DNA of 64,000 bases from Ignavibacteriota bacterium (lineage in GTDB: Bacteria; Bacteroidota; Ignavibacteria; Ignavibacteriales; Melioribacteraceae): assembly GCA_016713565.1 (NCBI GenBank), contig JADJOX010000008.1:1-64000 (forward strand), given 5' to 3'. A model generated the notes under the pieces. It searched no databases, was not told the DNA's origin, and was given only the letters and a program-made list of their open reading frames with translations. Shown here in pieces: positions 24,811 through 34,370 of this stretch. The position numbers and the translations under genes are program-made. Each line of letters starts with the position of its first letter. The stretch's first letter is position 1.

Positions 24811-27138
24811 ATGAACAATTCTAAAATTATAAATTTAAATATCCTTATAATCTCCGCAGTTGTTATTTGTTTTGAAATTATATCTACAAGAATTTCTTCC
24901 GTAATATTCGTTCAAAATTATGCATTTATAATTTTATCATTATCCATTCTAGGCTTAGGCTGCGGCGGTATTTTCTCCTTTTATAAATTTAATTCCGATG
25001 ATACAAAAAATGAAAATCGGAAAATATTTAGTTTATATATTACTCTTACCGGCTTTTCGTTAGTATTATTTGTTTGTGCTGTTATTCTTTTCTTAATTAC
25101 AAATCCTCTTATTTATTTTACTCTGCTTTTTATACCATTTTTTTTTGCCGGAATAGTTTACTCGGAATTTTTTAAGAAATTTGCAAATTCCGGTTATAAA
25201 ATTTATGCCGCAGATTTAATTGGTGCTGCGTTGGGCTCTATTCTATCAATTTTTATCTTCAATTTATTCAATGTGCCAAATGTAGTTTTATTTCTAGCAA
25301 TGGTTTTATTTTTTTCAGCGGCTGATTTTCTATTTATTGAAAGAAAAAAACGCATGCTGTATTATTTGAGTCTTTCATTAATCGCTATTATGCTAATTGT
25401 TTTCGGAAAAAATGAATTCCTCGGAAAAATTCCTATCGGTAATTTTCCAGAAAAAGACTTTTATCATATTTTAGATAATTCAAATATTGCTCCGGGAATT
25501 GTTGAAAGCAGATGGAGTATAAACGGAAGATCTGATTTAGTTGAATTTGAAAATCAAAAATTTGTTAAACATCTTTTAATAGATGGCGCTGCCGGAACTC
25601 AAATGTATGAGTTTAATGGAAATATTGAAAAACATGACAAATTGATTAATGATATTTTGGTTAGACAATCAACAACAATTCCATTATTATTTCTGAAAAA
25701 AGAAGAAAAAGAAAATATGCTGGTTATTGGTCCCGGCGGAGGAAAAGAAATTTTAACCGGACTTCTCAGTAATGTAAAAAATATTACCGGTATAGAAATT
25801 AATCCGGATTTTGTTGATATAGTAAAAAAGTATAAGGATTATAACGGCGGCATATACACAGATTTTCCGAATGTAAAAATTGAAATTGCTGAAGGCAGAC
25901 ATTTTATAAAAAGATCAAAAAAAAATTTCGATGTAATTGTTTTAGCTCTTCCTTCAACAGAACAAATGCAAATTATTGACGGAATCGCTTCAAATGAAAA
26001 TTATCTTTTGACCGTTGAGGCAATAAAAGATTATTTAAAAATTTTAACCCAAAACGGACAAATGATTTTTACCGTTCATAATAAGTGGGAGCTTGTTAGA
26101 CTTATAGTTACAACTTTATATGCGTTAAAAGAAAACGGAATAAATTATTCAAATGGTGTTAATCATTTTTTAATTCTTGGAGAAGAACATTCACCAACAT
26201 TGGTAATAAAGAAATCTCAGTATAAATCGGAAGAAATTAACAATATTATTAAAATCGCAAATTTATTTCCCGCAGATTTGCCAAAGATTTCATTTTTACC
26301 AATTATAGATATTCCGGGAAACAATCAAATCGAAAATATTCTATTAAAAAATATAAAAGACGGAAGTAGTTCTCTCGAAGAATTAATAGCAAAAAATAGT
26401 TCAGATATTTCTCCGGTGCTTGATGATAGTCCATATTTTTACAAAGTGAAAAAAGGCATTCCGGACGATTTAAAATATCTTTTATTTGCGGTTTTTGTTT
26501 TTGCCGTTTTATCAGTTCTTATCCCTTTAAAGAAAATTTCATCAAAACAGAAAAAAAATAAAAAGGATGAAAATATTTTTCTTCCGCTTTTTGTTTTTAT
26601 AAGTATTGGTTTCGGCTTCATGGTTTTGGAAATAGCATTACTTCAAAAATTTATACTTTATTTGGGTTCACCCACAATTGCCTTATCAATTCTTCTTGGC
26701 TCCTTGCTTGTTGGAATGGGAATCGGCAGTTTTTTTGGCGCAAAAATAATTCCTGATAATATTATAAAACGCCTTGAATTGATTACCGGACTTATTGTTG
26801 CAACGGGAGTAATTTTGTTTTTTGTGCATCCCTTAATTTTAAATCCATTGCTTTTTTATGGAATGACAATACGTGCAATTGTTAGTTTTGTTTTATTACT
26901 GCCGTTCGGATTTTTTCTTGGAATTCCTTTCCCGACTGCAATACAATTATTAAAGCAGAAAAATCTTATTATATATATTCCATGGATGTACGGTGTGAAT
27001 GGAATTTTTTCAGTTCTCGGTTCGGTATCGGCAGTTATTTTTTCTATGATTTTTGGTTTTACTCTAAGCTTTTTTACAGGATTAAGTATGTACTTAATCA
27101 TTTTTGTTTTATTAATCTCAAAAGCTAAAAGAATATGA
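24811..27138 (+). CDS. Membrane protein with spermidine-synthase-like core
   Basis: A 775-residue inner-membrane protein. About six hydrophobic helices (residues about 8-200) precede a soluble Rossmann-fold domain (about 215-520) with the S-adenosylmethionine-binding motif LVIGPGGGKEILTGLL and the acidic strand end GIEINPDFVDIVKKY; five to six helices follow (about 550-770). This is the layout of fused spermidine-synthase/MFS-like proteins. The catalytic aspartate of true aminopropyltransferases, normally in a motif like DxxDP, is not seen: the matching strand reads FDVIVLALPSTEQ. Methyltransferase or another SAM-dependent activity, or loss of catalysis, is therefore possible. It ends in an ATGA overlap with the SGNH/TPR gene. 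Confidence 0.75.
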   Translation: MNNSKIINLNILIISAVVICFEIISTRISSVIFVQNYAFIILSLSILGLGCGGIFSFYKFNSDDTKNENRKIFSLYITLTGFSLVLFVCAVILFLITNPLIYFTLLFIPFFFAGIVYSEFFKKFANSGYKIYAADLIGAALGSILSIFIFNLFNVPNVVLFLAMVLFFSAADFLFIERKKRMLYYLSLSLIAIMLIVFGKNEFLGKIPIGNFPEKDFYHILDNSNIAPGIVESRWSINGRSDLVEFENQKFVKHLLIDGAAGTQMYEFNGNIEKHDKLINDILVRQSTTIPLLFLKKEEKENMLVIGPGGGKEILTGLLSNVKNITGIEINPDFVDIVKKYKDYNGGIYTDFPNVKIEIAEGRHFIKRSKKNFDVIVLALPSTEQMQIIDGIASNENYLLTVEAIKDYLKILTQNGQMIFTVHNKWELVRLIVTTLYALKENGINYSNGVNHFLILGEEHSPTLVIKKSQYKSEEINNIIKIANLFPADLPKISFLPIIDIPGNNQIENILLKNIKDGSSSLEELIAKNSSDISPVLDDSPYFYKVKKGIPDDLKYLLFAVFVFAVLSVLIPLKKISSKQKKNKKDENIFLPLFVFISIGFGFMVLEIALLQKFILYLGSPTIALSILLGSLLVGMGIGSFFGAKIIPDNIIKRLELITGLIVATGVILFFVHPLILNPLLFYGMTIRAIVSFVLLLPFGFFLGIPFPTAIQLLKQKNLIIYIPWMYGVNGIFSVLGSVSAVIFSMIFGFTLSFFTGLSMYLIIFVLLISKAKRI

Positions 27139-29081
27139 TGCAAAATTATAGTATATCAAAAAAAACAAAAAAACAAATCTTTGCAGATAAAGATTTGCTA
27201 TCGGTACAAGAAATCGCAAAGAAATTTAATGTCCCTATTTATGAAGTTAAAAAAATTATTAATTCTTCTGAAAAAAAAACGCATAAATGGTTTTATGCGG
27301 TTTTAATCTTTTTACCAATTATATTTTTGATCCTTTTTGAAATATTATTGAGAAACATAAATTATGGATATGATTATACTCAATGGATAGATGCAGGCGA
27401 AGGTAAATATGTAATTAACTCAAACATCAGTAAAAAATATTTTACTAATGGAGATTTCAATCCCACAACAAGTGAAGATTATTTTGACATACAGAAAAAG
27501 GCAAATTCATTTAGAGTATTTGTTTTAGGCGGAAGCAGCGCCGAAGGATATCCTTATAGTCCAATGGGCTCATTTTCACGTTATGTTAGAAAAAGATTGG
27601 AATTAGTATACCCGAATACTCACGTTGAGGTAATTAATTTGGGTATGACTGCAATTAACACTTACACTTTGTTAGATTTTATACCCGGTGTATTGGATCA
27701 ACGCCCCGATTTAATTTTAATTTATGCAGGGCATAATGAATACTATGGAGCTTTGGGAGTTGGCTCGGTTCAATCATTTGGCTCTTCTCGTAATCTGATA
27801 AATTTAATATTGTATCTGAATAATTTTAAAATCACTCAATTTGTTCGTAATTCAATTCAGCAGGTAACATCATTTTTTATTTCGTCGGAAAATGTAAAAT
27901 CATCCGGCACGCTGATGTCGCAGATGGTAAAAGACAAAAACATTATTTTAGATTCAGATGTGTATAATAAAGGACTTCAGCAATTTAAAGAAAACCTTTC
28001 TGACATTTTAAAATTATGTGAAGAAAAAGGTATTCCGGTAATTATTGGTAAATTGGCAAGCAATTTAAAAGATCAAAAACCTTTTATTTCTGCTGAAACA
28101 CCAGGATATTTTAATGCTGATAAAATTTACGAAGAAGCTTGGGAAAATTTTAAGAATGATAATTTTAAAAAGTCGGATTCACTTTTTAGATTAGCAAAGG
28201 ATCTGGATGCACTTCGGTTTAGAGCGCCTTCAAAAATGAATTTAATTATTGATCAACTTGGAAAGGAATATAATGTTGCGACTGTTCCAATTGATTCAAT
28301 ATTTAATTCCGCTAGCCAGGGCGGAATAGTTGGCGGCAATTTAATTGTAGATCATCTTCACCCAAATGTTGAAGGATATCAGCTTATTGGAAAAGCGTTT
28401 TACAATTGCATGGAAAAGAAAGGATTTCTTCCCAAAACAGAAAATGCCAATATTCCATTTGCTAAACAAGATAGTGTAACTAAAGCAAATTTTGTATTTA
28501 CAAAACTCGATTCAGCTATCGGCAATTACAATATTACACTTTTAAAACACAATTGGCCTTATGTTAAGAAAAGTATCCCAATGACTAAGTTTCGACACGA
28601 TGATTTCTTAAATATGCTTCAGCCTAAAGATTTATCCGATTCTATTGCCGTATACAAGATAGAAGGCTTATCATGGACCGACGCTCATTTACTTGCAGCG
28701 AAAATGTATTTGAGAAGAGATGATATTAAAAATTACTTAAAACATATAAATACAATTCTTTATCAATATCCTGTTCTGAAAGATTTAAATACACTAATAA
28801 CATATTTCTATAACCAAAATAAATTAGATCTTTCTGATTATACGCCAAAAAGAATTGGAATAATAAAATTATACCAAGAAAAATTTGATGAATCAATTAA
28901 ATACTTGACTGACGCTTATAATTATAATTCAAATGATCTTTCAGTTATCTATAATCTTTCTGTGGCATATTATAAAAAGAGAGATTTTAAATCCGCATTA
29001 AAAATGATAAATAAATGCTTAGCTGTTGATAATAAATATGCTGAGGCAATATATCTGAAAAGAGAAATATTAAATCGATAA
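27135..29081 (+). CDS. Membrane-anchored SGNH/GDSL hydrolase with TPR repeats
   Basis: A 648-residue protein. Residues about 15-48 look like a small helix-turn-helix-type segment (LLSVQEIAKKFNVPIYEVKK), then one transmembrane helix (about 52-72), then a large extracytoplasmic part. SGNH block I appears as VFVLGGSSAEGYPYS with the nucleophile serine near residue 134, block III as IYAGHNEYYG, and block V as DHLHPNVEGY. The C-terminus (about 520-648) has tetratricopeptide-like repeats (NSNDLSVIYNLSVAYYKKRD). Such enzymes are usually esterases or acyl-transfer partners acting on glycans or lipids. It overlaps the preceding gene by four bases and GH95 starts 64 bases after it (ATG 29146), so the set may be read through into the hemicellulose cluster. 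Confidence 0.78.
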   Translation: MMQNYSISKKTKKQIFADKDLLSVQEIAKKFNVPIYEVKKIINSSEKKTHKWFYAVLIFLPIIFLILFEILLRNINYGYDYTQWIDAGEGKYVINSNISKKYFTNGDFNPTTSEDYFDIQKKANSFRVFVLGGSSAEGYPYSPMGSFSRYVRKRLELVYPNTHVEVINLGMTAINTYTLLDFIPGVLDQRPDLILIYAGHNEYYGALGVGSVQSFGSSRNLINLILYLNNFKITQFVRNSIQQVTSFFISSENVKSSGTLMSQMVKDKNIILDSDVYNKGLQQFKENLSDILKLCEEKGIPVIIGKLASNLKDQKPFISAETPGYFNADKIYEEAWENFKNDNFKKSDSLFRLAKDLDALRFRAPSKMNLIIDQLGKEYNVATVPIDSIFNSASQGGIVGGNLIVDHLHPNVEGYQLIGKAFYNCMEKKGFLPKTENANIPFAKQDSVTKANFVFTKLDSAIGNYNITLLKHNWPYVKKSIPMTKFRHDDFLNMLQPKDLSDSIAVYKIEGLSWTDAHLLAAKMYLRRDDIKNYLKHINTILYQYPVLKDLNTLITYFYNQNKLDLSDYTPKRIGIIKLYQEKFDESIKYLTDAYNYNSNDLSVIYNLSVAYYKKRDFKSALKMINKCLAVDNKYAEAIYLKREILNR

Positions 29082-29145
29082 GAAAATGTTAACTATAAAA
29101 TTAGATAGTAAAATAAGTTTATTAGTAAATACAATATTATTTGAA

Positions 29146-31632
29146 ATGAAGAAAATTAAAAAAATTGGAAATCGAATTTATACATTACAATTTCTTCATA
29201 TCTTTCTTTTTGGAAATTTAATATTCGCTCAATCTGAAACAAATAATAAACTTTGGTATAATAAGCCGGCGGCTCAATGGGTAGAAGCACTTCCGATTGG
29301 CAACGGCAGACTTGGAGCAATGGTATACGGTAATCCGGAAAATGAAATAATTCAATTAAATGAAAGTACAGTATGGGGCGGACAACCGCACAGAAATGAT
29401 AACCTAGAAGCAAAAGAAGCATTACCAATTGTTCGTAAATTATTGTTTGAAGAAAAATCCAAAGAAGCTCAAGAAATTATAAATAAAAAATTTATTAGTA
29501 AAAATTCTCATGGAATGCCTTACCAAACTGTTGGGAATCTGAATTTAACTTTTCCCAATCATCAAAAATATAACAACTATTACAGAGAATTAAATATTGA
29601 AAATGCAGTTGCAACAACTATTTATAATGTTGATGATGTTACTTATAAACGTGAAATATTTTCTTCAGCGCCTGATCAATTAATTGTTTTAAAATTATCG
29701 GCAGATAAAAAAGGGCAAATTAATTTTATAGCAAAAATGAATCGACCTGCAAAAGTTGATGTAAAATCTTTTGGCACTGATTTATTAGTGATGTCCGGAA
29801 TAACAACTGATTGCGATTCAATAAAAGGTGCATTAAAATTTCAAGTTAATGTAAAAATTAATATTGATGGCGGAAAAATTATTTCTGCTGATAGCTGTTT
29901 AATTGTAGAAAATTCCAATGAAGCAATAATTTATATTTCTATTGCATCAAGCTATAAAAACTATAATGATATTAGCGGCGACCCGAATTTATTGGCTGAT
30001 TCCTATCTTGAAAAAGTTAAAAGTAAAAATTATGATCAAATTGTAAAAGATCACATTGCGGATTATCAAAAATATTTTAAGCGCGTAAATATTGATTTGG
30101 GGATTACAGATTCCGTAAAAAATCCTACGGATAAAAGAATTAAAAATTTTGCAAAAGGCAATGATCCTAATTTAGCTGCACTATATTTTCAATATGGAAG
30201 ATATTTGTTAATATCATCATCGCGTTTAGGCGGGCAGCCCGCAAATCTGCAAGGAATTTGGAATAACCAACTTTATCCGCCATGGGACAGTAAATATACA
30301 GTTAACATAAATACGGAAATGAATTATTGGCCTTCGGAACCGGCAAATTTATCTGAAATGAATGAGCCATTAATTCAAATGATTAAAGAAGTTTCTGAAA
30401 CCGGTAAAAAAACTGCAAAAGATATGTATGGAGCAAATGGCTGGGTTCTTCATCACAACACAGATTTGTGGAGAATAAATGGACCCGTTGACGGCGCATA
30501 TTGGGGAATGTGGCCAATGGGCGGTGCTTGGTTTTGTCAGCATCTGTTTGAAAAATATGAATACAACGGTAGTAAAAAATATTTGGCAGATATTTATCCA
30601 ATTATGAAAAGTGCAGTACAATTTTATTTGGACTTTTTAATTGAAGAACCAAAAAATAATTGGTTAGTTGTTTCACCTTCAAATTCTCCTGAAAATTCTC
30701 CTTCAATTCATCCGGAATCTTCTATTACTTATGGTACAACAATGGACAATCAATTATTGTTTGATTTGTTTTCAAAAACTGTTAAGGCTGCAGAAATCTT
30801 GAAAACTGATGAACAATTAATTAATGAAATGAAAATAGTAATTTCCAAATTACCGCCTATGCAGATTGGAAAACATTCGCAATTGCAAGAGTGGATTGAA
30901 GATTGGGATAACCCTGAAGATAAACATAGACATGTTTCTCATTTATACGGTGTTTTTCCGTCAAATCAAATATCACCATTTCGTACACCGGAATTATTTG
31001 ATGCTGCACGCACTTCTTTAATTTATCGCGGCGATCCGTCAACGGGCTGGTCGATGAATTGGAAAATAAATTTATGGGCAAAATTTTTAGATGGAAATCA
31101 TGCTTATAAATTAATTAAAGACCAAATAAATTTAGTTGAGAAAGATGGATTTGAAAAAGGCGGTACTTATCCAAATATGTTTGATGCTCATCCGCCATTC
31201 CAGATTGATGGAAATTTTGGTTTTACATCCGGAGTTACGGAAATGTTAATGCAAAGCGATGACGGAGCAATTTTTATTTTACCGGCTTTACCGGTTGATT
31301 GGAAGAAAGGAAGTATTATGGGACTTAGGGCGCGCGGCGGATTTTTGATCGAAAAATTAGAATGGGAAAATGGTGAAATTTCTAAACTTATAATTAAATC
31401 AACATTAGGCGGCAACTGTAGAATTCGTTCTTACAATAGTTTAAAATCTTATGATAAAAATTCTCTAAAACTTGCGGAAGGAGAGAACAAAAATTCATTT
31501 TATCAAGCGCCAAAAATTAAAGAACCAATTATTTCGGGAAAAGCTAAACTCAATAAAATAGAGATAAAAAAAACATACTTATATGATATTCAGACTGAAG
31601 CTGATAAAAGTTATGAATTTTATAAAATGTAA
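29146..31632 (+). CDS. Secreted GH95 alpha-L-fucosidase/alpha-L-galactosidase
   Basis: About 828 residues of glycoside hydrolase family 95. I choose ATG 29146 because it yields a normal signal peptide (KKIGNRIYTLQF to FAQ); an upstream ATG at 29086 would add 20 residues. Family motifs: WVEALPIGNGRLGAMVYG at the N-terminal beta domain, then in the (alpha/alpha)6 barrel NINTEMNYWPSEPANL, whose asparagines activate the catalytic water, SPSNSPENS with the acid glutamate, and FQIDGNFGFTSGVTEML with a conserved aspartate. The enzymes invert and release alpha-1,2-L-fucose or L-galactose from plant side chains. In a xylan locus the L-galactose side chains of complex arabinoxylan are a good candidate substrate; fucosylated xyloglucan is the alternative. 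Confidence 0.93.
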   Translation: MKKIKKIGNRIYTLQFLHIFLFGNLIFAQSETNNKLWYNKPAAQWVEALPIGNGRLGAMVYGNPENEIIQLNESTVWGGQPHRNDNLEAKEALPIVRKLLFEEKSKEAQEIINKKFISKNSHGMPYQTVGNLNLTFPNHQKYNNYYRELNIENAVATTIYNVDDVTYKREIFSSAPDQLIVLKLSADKKGQINFIAKMNRPAKVDVKSFGTDLLVMSGITTDCDSIKGALKFQVNVKINIDGGKIISADSCLIVENSNEAIIYISIASSYKNYNDISGDPNLLADSYLEKVKSKNYDQIVKDHIADYQKYFKRVNIDLGITDSVKNPTDKRIKNFAKGNDPNLAALYFQYGRYLLISSSRLGGQPANLQGIWNNQLYPPWDSKYTVNINTEMNYWPSEPANLSEMNEPLIQMIKEVSETGKKTAKDMYGANGWVLHHNTDLWRINGPVDGAYWGMWPMGGAWFCQHLFEKYEYNGSKKYLADIYPIMKSAVQFYLDFLIEEPKNNWLVVSPSNSPENSPSIHPESSITYGTTMDNQLLFDLFSKTVKAAEILKTDEQLINEMKIVISKLPPMQIGKHSQLQEWIEDWDNPEDKHRHVSHLYGVFPSNQISPFRTPELFDAARTSLIYRGDPSTGWSMNWKINLWAKFLDGNHAYKLIKDQINLVEKDGFEKGGTYPNMFDAHPPFQIDGNFGFTSGVTEMLMQSDDGAIFILPALPVDWKKGSIMGLRARGGFLIEKLEWENGEISKLIIKSTLGGNCRIRSYNSLKSYDKNSLKLAEGENKNSFYQAPKIKEPIISGKAKLNKIEIKKTYLYDIQTEADKSYEFYKM

Positions 31633-31642
31633 TTAAAAAATT

Positions 31643-33079
31643 ATGAAAAAGAAAAAAGTGAAATATTTAATAGCAATATTGTTTGTATTAATATCGCAAA
31701 GTTTATATTCGCAAAATGTTGAAAAACACAGAGTAATAATACTAACGGATATTGAAGCTGATCCGGATGATACTCAATCTTTAGTGCGATTACTACTTTA
31801 TTCAAATGAAATTGATATAAAGGGAATAATTGCAACAACTTCTTGCTGGCTCAAATCAAAAGTTAATCCGGAATCGATAAAAAGGATTATAAATGCTTAT
31901 GATCAAGTACAGCCGAATCTTTTAATTCATGATGAAAAATTTCCGAATGCAGATGTTTTATTTTCAATCGTTAAACAAGGACTTCCTGAATACGGAATGC
32001 TGGGTGTTGGCGCTAACAAGGATTCAGAAGGTTCTGATTGGATAATTAGTGAACTTGAAAAAAATGATGATCGTCCTTTATGGATTAGTGTTTGGGGTGG
32101 AGCTAACACACTTGCGCAATCATTATTTAAATTAAAAGAAATAAAATCAAAAAATGAGTTGGAAAAATTAATTTCTAAGTTGAGAGTTTATACAATATCA
32201 GATCAAGATGACAGCGGAATTTGGATAAGAAATAATTTTCCCGAATTATTTTATATTGTTAGTCCAGGAGATGATTATGGAAGTGCGACTTGGAGCGCAA
32301 TTAATACTTTCATAAAAAATATTGATAATACTACAATAAGTAATTCATGGATTTCAAAAAATATTCAACAGTCGCACGGTCCTCTTGGTGCAGTTTATCC
32401 GGATGTTGCTTGGGGAATGGAAGGCGATACTCCTTCATTTTTATCTTTAATTCAAAATGGATTAAACGATGCGGAACACCCTGAATATGGCGGCTGGGGC
32501 GGAAGATATGAACTTTATAAACCTGATTATTCTACTCAAAAAAAAGGCGGTTCTGGAGTTCCGTTTGAACCTGAAACAAGAAAAATATGGACAAACGCAA
32601 TAGATAAATATACGCCATATATCTTTAATGATTATGGAAGAGCTGTAAAATATGATTCAAATTCTTTTAATGATTATAAAGTTTCATTGTGGCGGTGGAG
32701 GGATGATTTTCAAAACGATTTTGCAGCCAGAATGGATTGGTGTACAAAATCATACGCAGACGCAAACCATGCTCCAATTATTGTTTTAAGCAATCAGGAA
32801 CAAATTACAGTAAAATCCGGTGAGGGATTTACGTTGGATGCATTTAATACAACAGATCCAGATGGAGATAGTTTTAGTTTTTTATGGTTTAATTATCAAG
32901 AAGCCGGAACTTATAAAGAACAAGTAAAAATAGAAGGAACTGAAAATTCACATGGAGCTTATATTATTGCTCCAAAAGCTGAAAAGGAAGAAACAGTGCA
33001 TTTTATTTTAAAAGTTACTGATAAAGGCGAACCAAGTTTGTCAGCTTATAAGAGAGTTATTGTAAAAATAGTTCCATAA
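31643..33079 (+). CDS. Secreted DUF1593 nucleoside-hydrolase-like, cellulose-binding Sde182-type protein
   Basis: A 478-residue secreted protein with a signal peptide ending YSQ. The main domain (about 30-330, DUF1593) has a nucleoside-hydrolase-like fold: RVIILTDIEADPDDTQSLVR supplies the aspartate cluster, with further conserved text in WISVWGGANTLAQSL and YTISDQDDSGIWIR. A C-terminal beta domain (about 375-478, IIVLSNQEQITVKSGEGF) resembles the Sde182-type cellulose-associated C-terminus. Relatives occur in cellulose and hemicellulose loci, but no reaction is established. It follows GH95 after 10 bases, so the two are co-transcribed. It is not the same family member as the broken nucleoside hydrolase at 2080. 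Confidence 0.85.
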   Translation: MKKKKVKYLIAILFVLISQSLYSQNVEKHRVIILTDIEADPDDTQSLVRLLLYSNEIDIKGIIATTSCWLKSKVNPESIKRIINAYDQVQPNLLIHDEKFPNADVLFSIVKQGLPEYGMLGVGANKDSEGSDWIISELEKNDDRPLWISVWGGANTLAQSLFKLKEIKSKNELEKLISKLRVYTISDQDDSGIWIRNNFPELFYIVSPGDDYGSATWSAINTFIKNIDNTTISNSWISKNIQQSHGPLGAVYPDVAWGMEGDTPSFLSLIQNGLNDAEHPEYGGWGGRYELYKPDYSTQKKGGSGVPFEPETRKIWTNAIDKYTPYIFNDYGRAVKYDSNSFNDYKVSLWRWRDDFQNDFAARMDWCTKSYADANHAPIIVLSNQEQITVKSGEGFTLDAFNTTDPDGDSFSFLWFNYQEAGTYKEQVKIEGTENSHGAYIIAPKAEKEETVHFILKVTDKGEPSLSAYKRVIVKIVP

Positions 33080-33133
33080 AACATTTATTAAAAAATTTCA
33101 TTCAATTTGTTAATAAATAATTTTGGTGAAATA

Positions 33134-34255
33134 GTGAAAAAAATTTCTTTGAATTTTATAATTGTTATTTCTTTAACATTTTTATCATGTATTGTTTTTG
33201 CGCAGCGCCCATGGACTCAAACAATTGAATCGCCAATTGTGCATTCTGATAAAACTGTAACATTTAATTTAAAAGCTCCCGATGCAAAAAAAGTTGAAAT
33301 AAGCTCTCAATTTCTTAAAGGCAGTCAAATTTTAAAAAAGGATACATCTGGAATATGGACAATTACCTTGGGCCCTATAGAACCTGATATTTATCCATAT
33401 AATTTTATCGTTGATGGAATTTTAGTCGCGGATCCAAATAACATAAACATATTTCCAAATGAAAGATTTAAGAGCAGTTTAGTAGATATTCCGGGAGGAA
33501 AAACTGAATTGTATGTTTCACAAAATGTTCCTCATGGAAATGTAACGTATTGTTATTATTATTCGGAAACATTAAAGACCGTTAGGCCTCTTTTAATATA
33601 TACTCCTCCGGGCTATAATGAAAATAAAAATAAATATCCTGTATTTTATTTAGTGAGCGGCACTACCGATACTGAAGAGACTTGGTTCAAAGTTGGAAGA
33701 ACAAATTTTATACTTGATAATTTAATTGCACAAAACAAAGCAGTTCCTATGATTGTTGTTATGCCTTACGGAAACATGCTGTGCGGAACTCCTGACCCGA
33801 ATACAATTCAAGCTGCAGATATGTACAAGTTATTCAGCGATGATCTAAGCACTAACATAATTCCTTATGTTGAAAATAATTATAGAGTTATCGGCGATAG
33901 GGAACATCGGGCAATTGCCGGCTTTTCACGAGGCGGAGGTCAATCACTTTTTGCGGGTTTTATGAACTTTGATAAGTTTTCGTGGATTTGCTCTTACAGC
34001 GCTTTTTTAACCCGAGAAGTTTTTGATAAATACTTTGAAAATATCTATGGAAATTCTGCCTTTACAAATAAAGAAACAAATCTGCTTTGGCTTGGTGTTG
34101 GCAGAGAAGATTTTCTTTACAAGCAAGCTGTAACTTTTGCGGAAATTCTTAAATCATATAATATTGAATATAAGTCGCTTATTACCGACGGCGGTCATAC
34201 TTGGATGAACGCCAGACATTATCTGACGGAAACGCTGCAGCTTTTCTTTAAATAG
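33134..34255 (+). CDS. Secreted CE1-like esterase with N-terminal CBM48-like domain
   Basis: About 373 residues. The GTG at 33134 after GGTGA is the likelier start; an in-frame TTG at 33107 would add nine residues before the signal peptide (ISLNFIIVISLTFLSC to FAQ). An immunoglobulin-like CBM48/E-set domain (about 35-130, FNLKAPDAKKVEISSQ) precedes an alpha/beta hydrolase of the esterase D / CE1 group. The nucleophile elbow reads AGFSRGGGQS (serine near residue 265) and the catalytic histidine lies in DGGHTW. Such enzymes remove feruloyl or acetyl groups from arabinoxylan. It is the most divergent of the four CE1-type proteins here, with GFSRG in place of GLSMG. Confidence 0.88.
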   Translation: MKKISLNFIIVISLTFLSCIVFAQRPWTQTIESPIVHSDKTVTFNLKAPDAKKVEISSQFLKGSQILKKDTSGIWTITLGPIEPDIYPYNFIVDGILVADPNNINIFPNERFKSSLVDIPGGKTELYVSQNVPHGNVTYCYYYSETLKTVRPLLIYTPPGYNENKNKYPVFYLVSGTTDTEETWFKVGRTNFILDNLIAQNKAVPMIVVMPYGNMLCGTPDPNTIQAADMYKLFSDDLSTNIIPYVENNYRVIGDREHRAIAGFSRGGGQSLFAGFMNFDKFSWICSYSAFLTREVFDKYFENIYGNSAFTNKETNLLWLGVGREDFLYKQAVTFAEILKSYNIEYKSLITDGGHTWMNARHYLTETLQLFFK

Positions 34256-34297
34256 TTAATAATTAGTTATGTGATACTGAAATTATTTGCAAAAAAT

Positions 34298-34310
34298 TGA
34301 ACCGGTTTTA
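34298..34310. promoter_or_regulatory. Possible LacI-type operator before the second esterase
   Basis: TTGAACCGGTTTTAA around 34297-34311 has a perfect AACCGGTT core with imperfect flanks and a central CG, like LacI/GalR operators. It lies about 60 bases before the esterase at 34371, in one of the longer gaps (115 bp) of the cluster, so an internal promoter is possible. Confidence 0.25.
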
Positions 34311-34370
34311 ACGTATAAAAAACGATATATAAAAATAAAGATTTTAATCATTATTAAATGAGGTAGGAAA

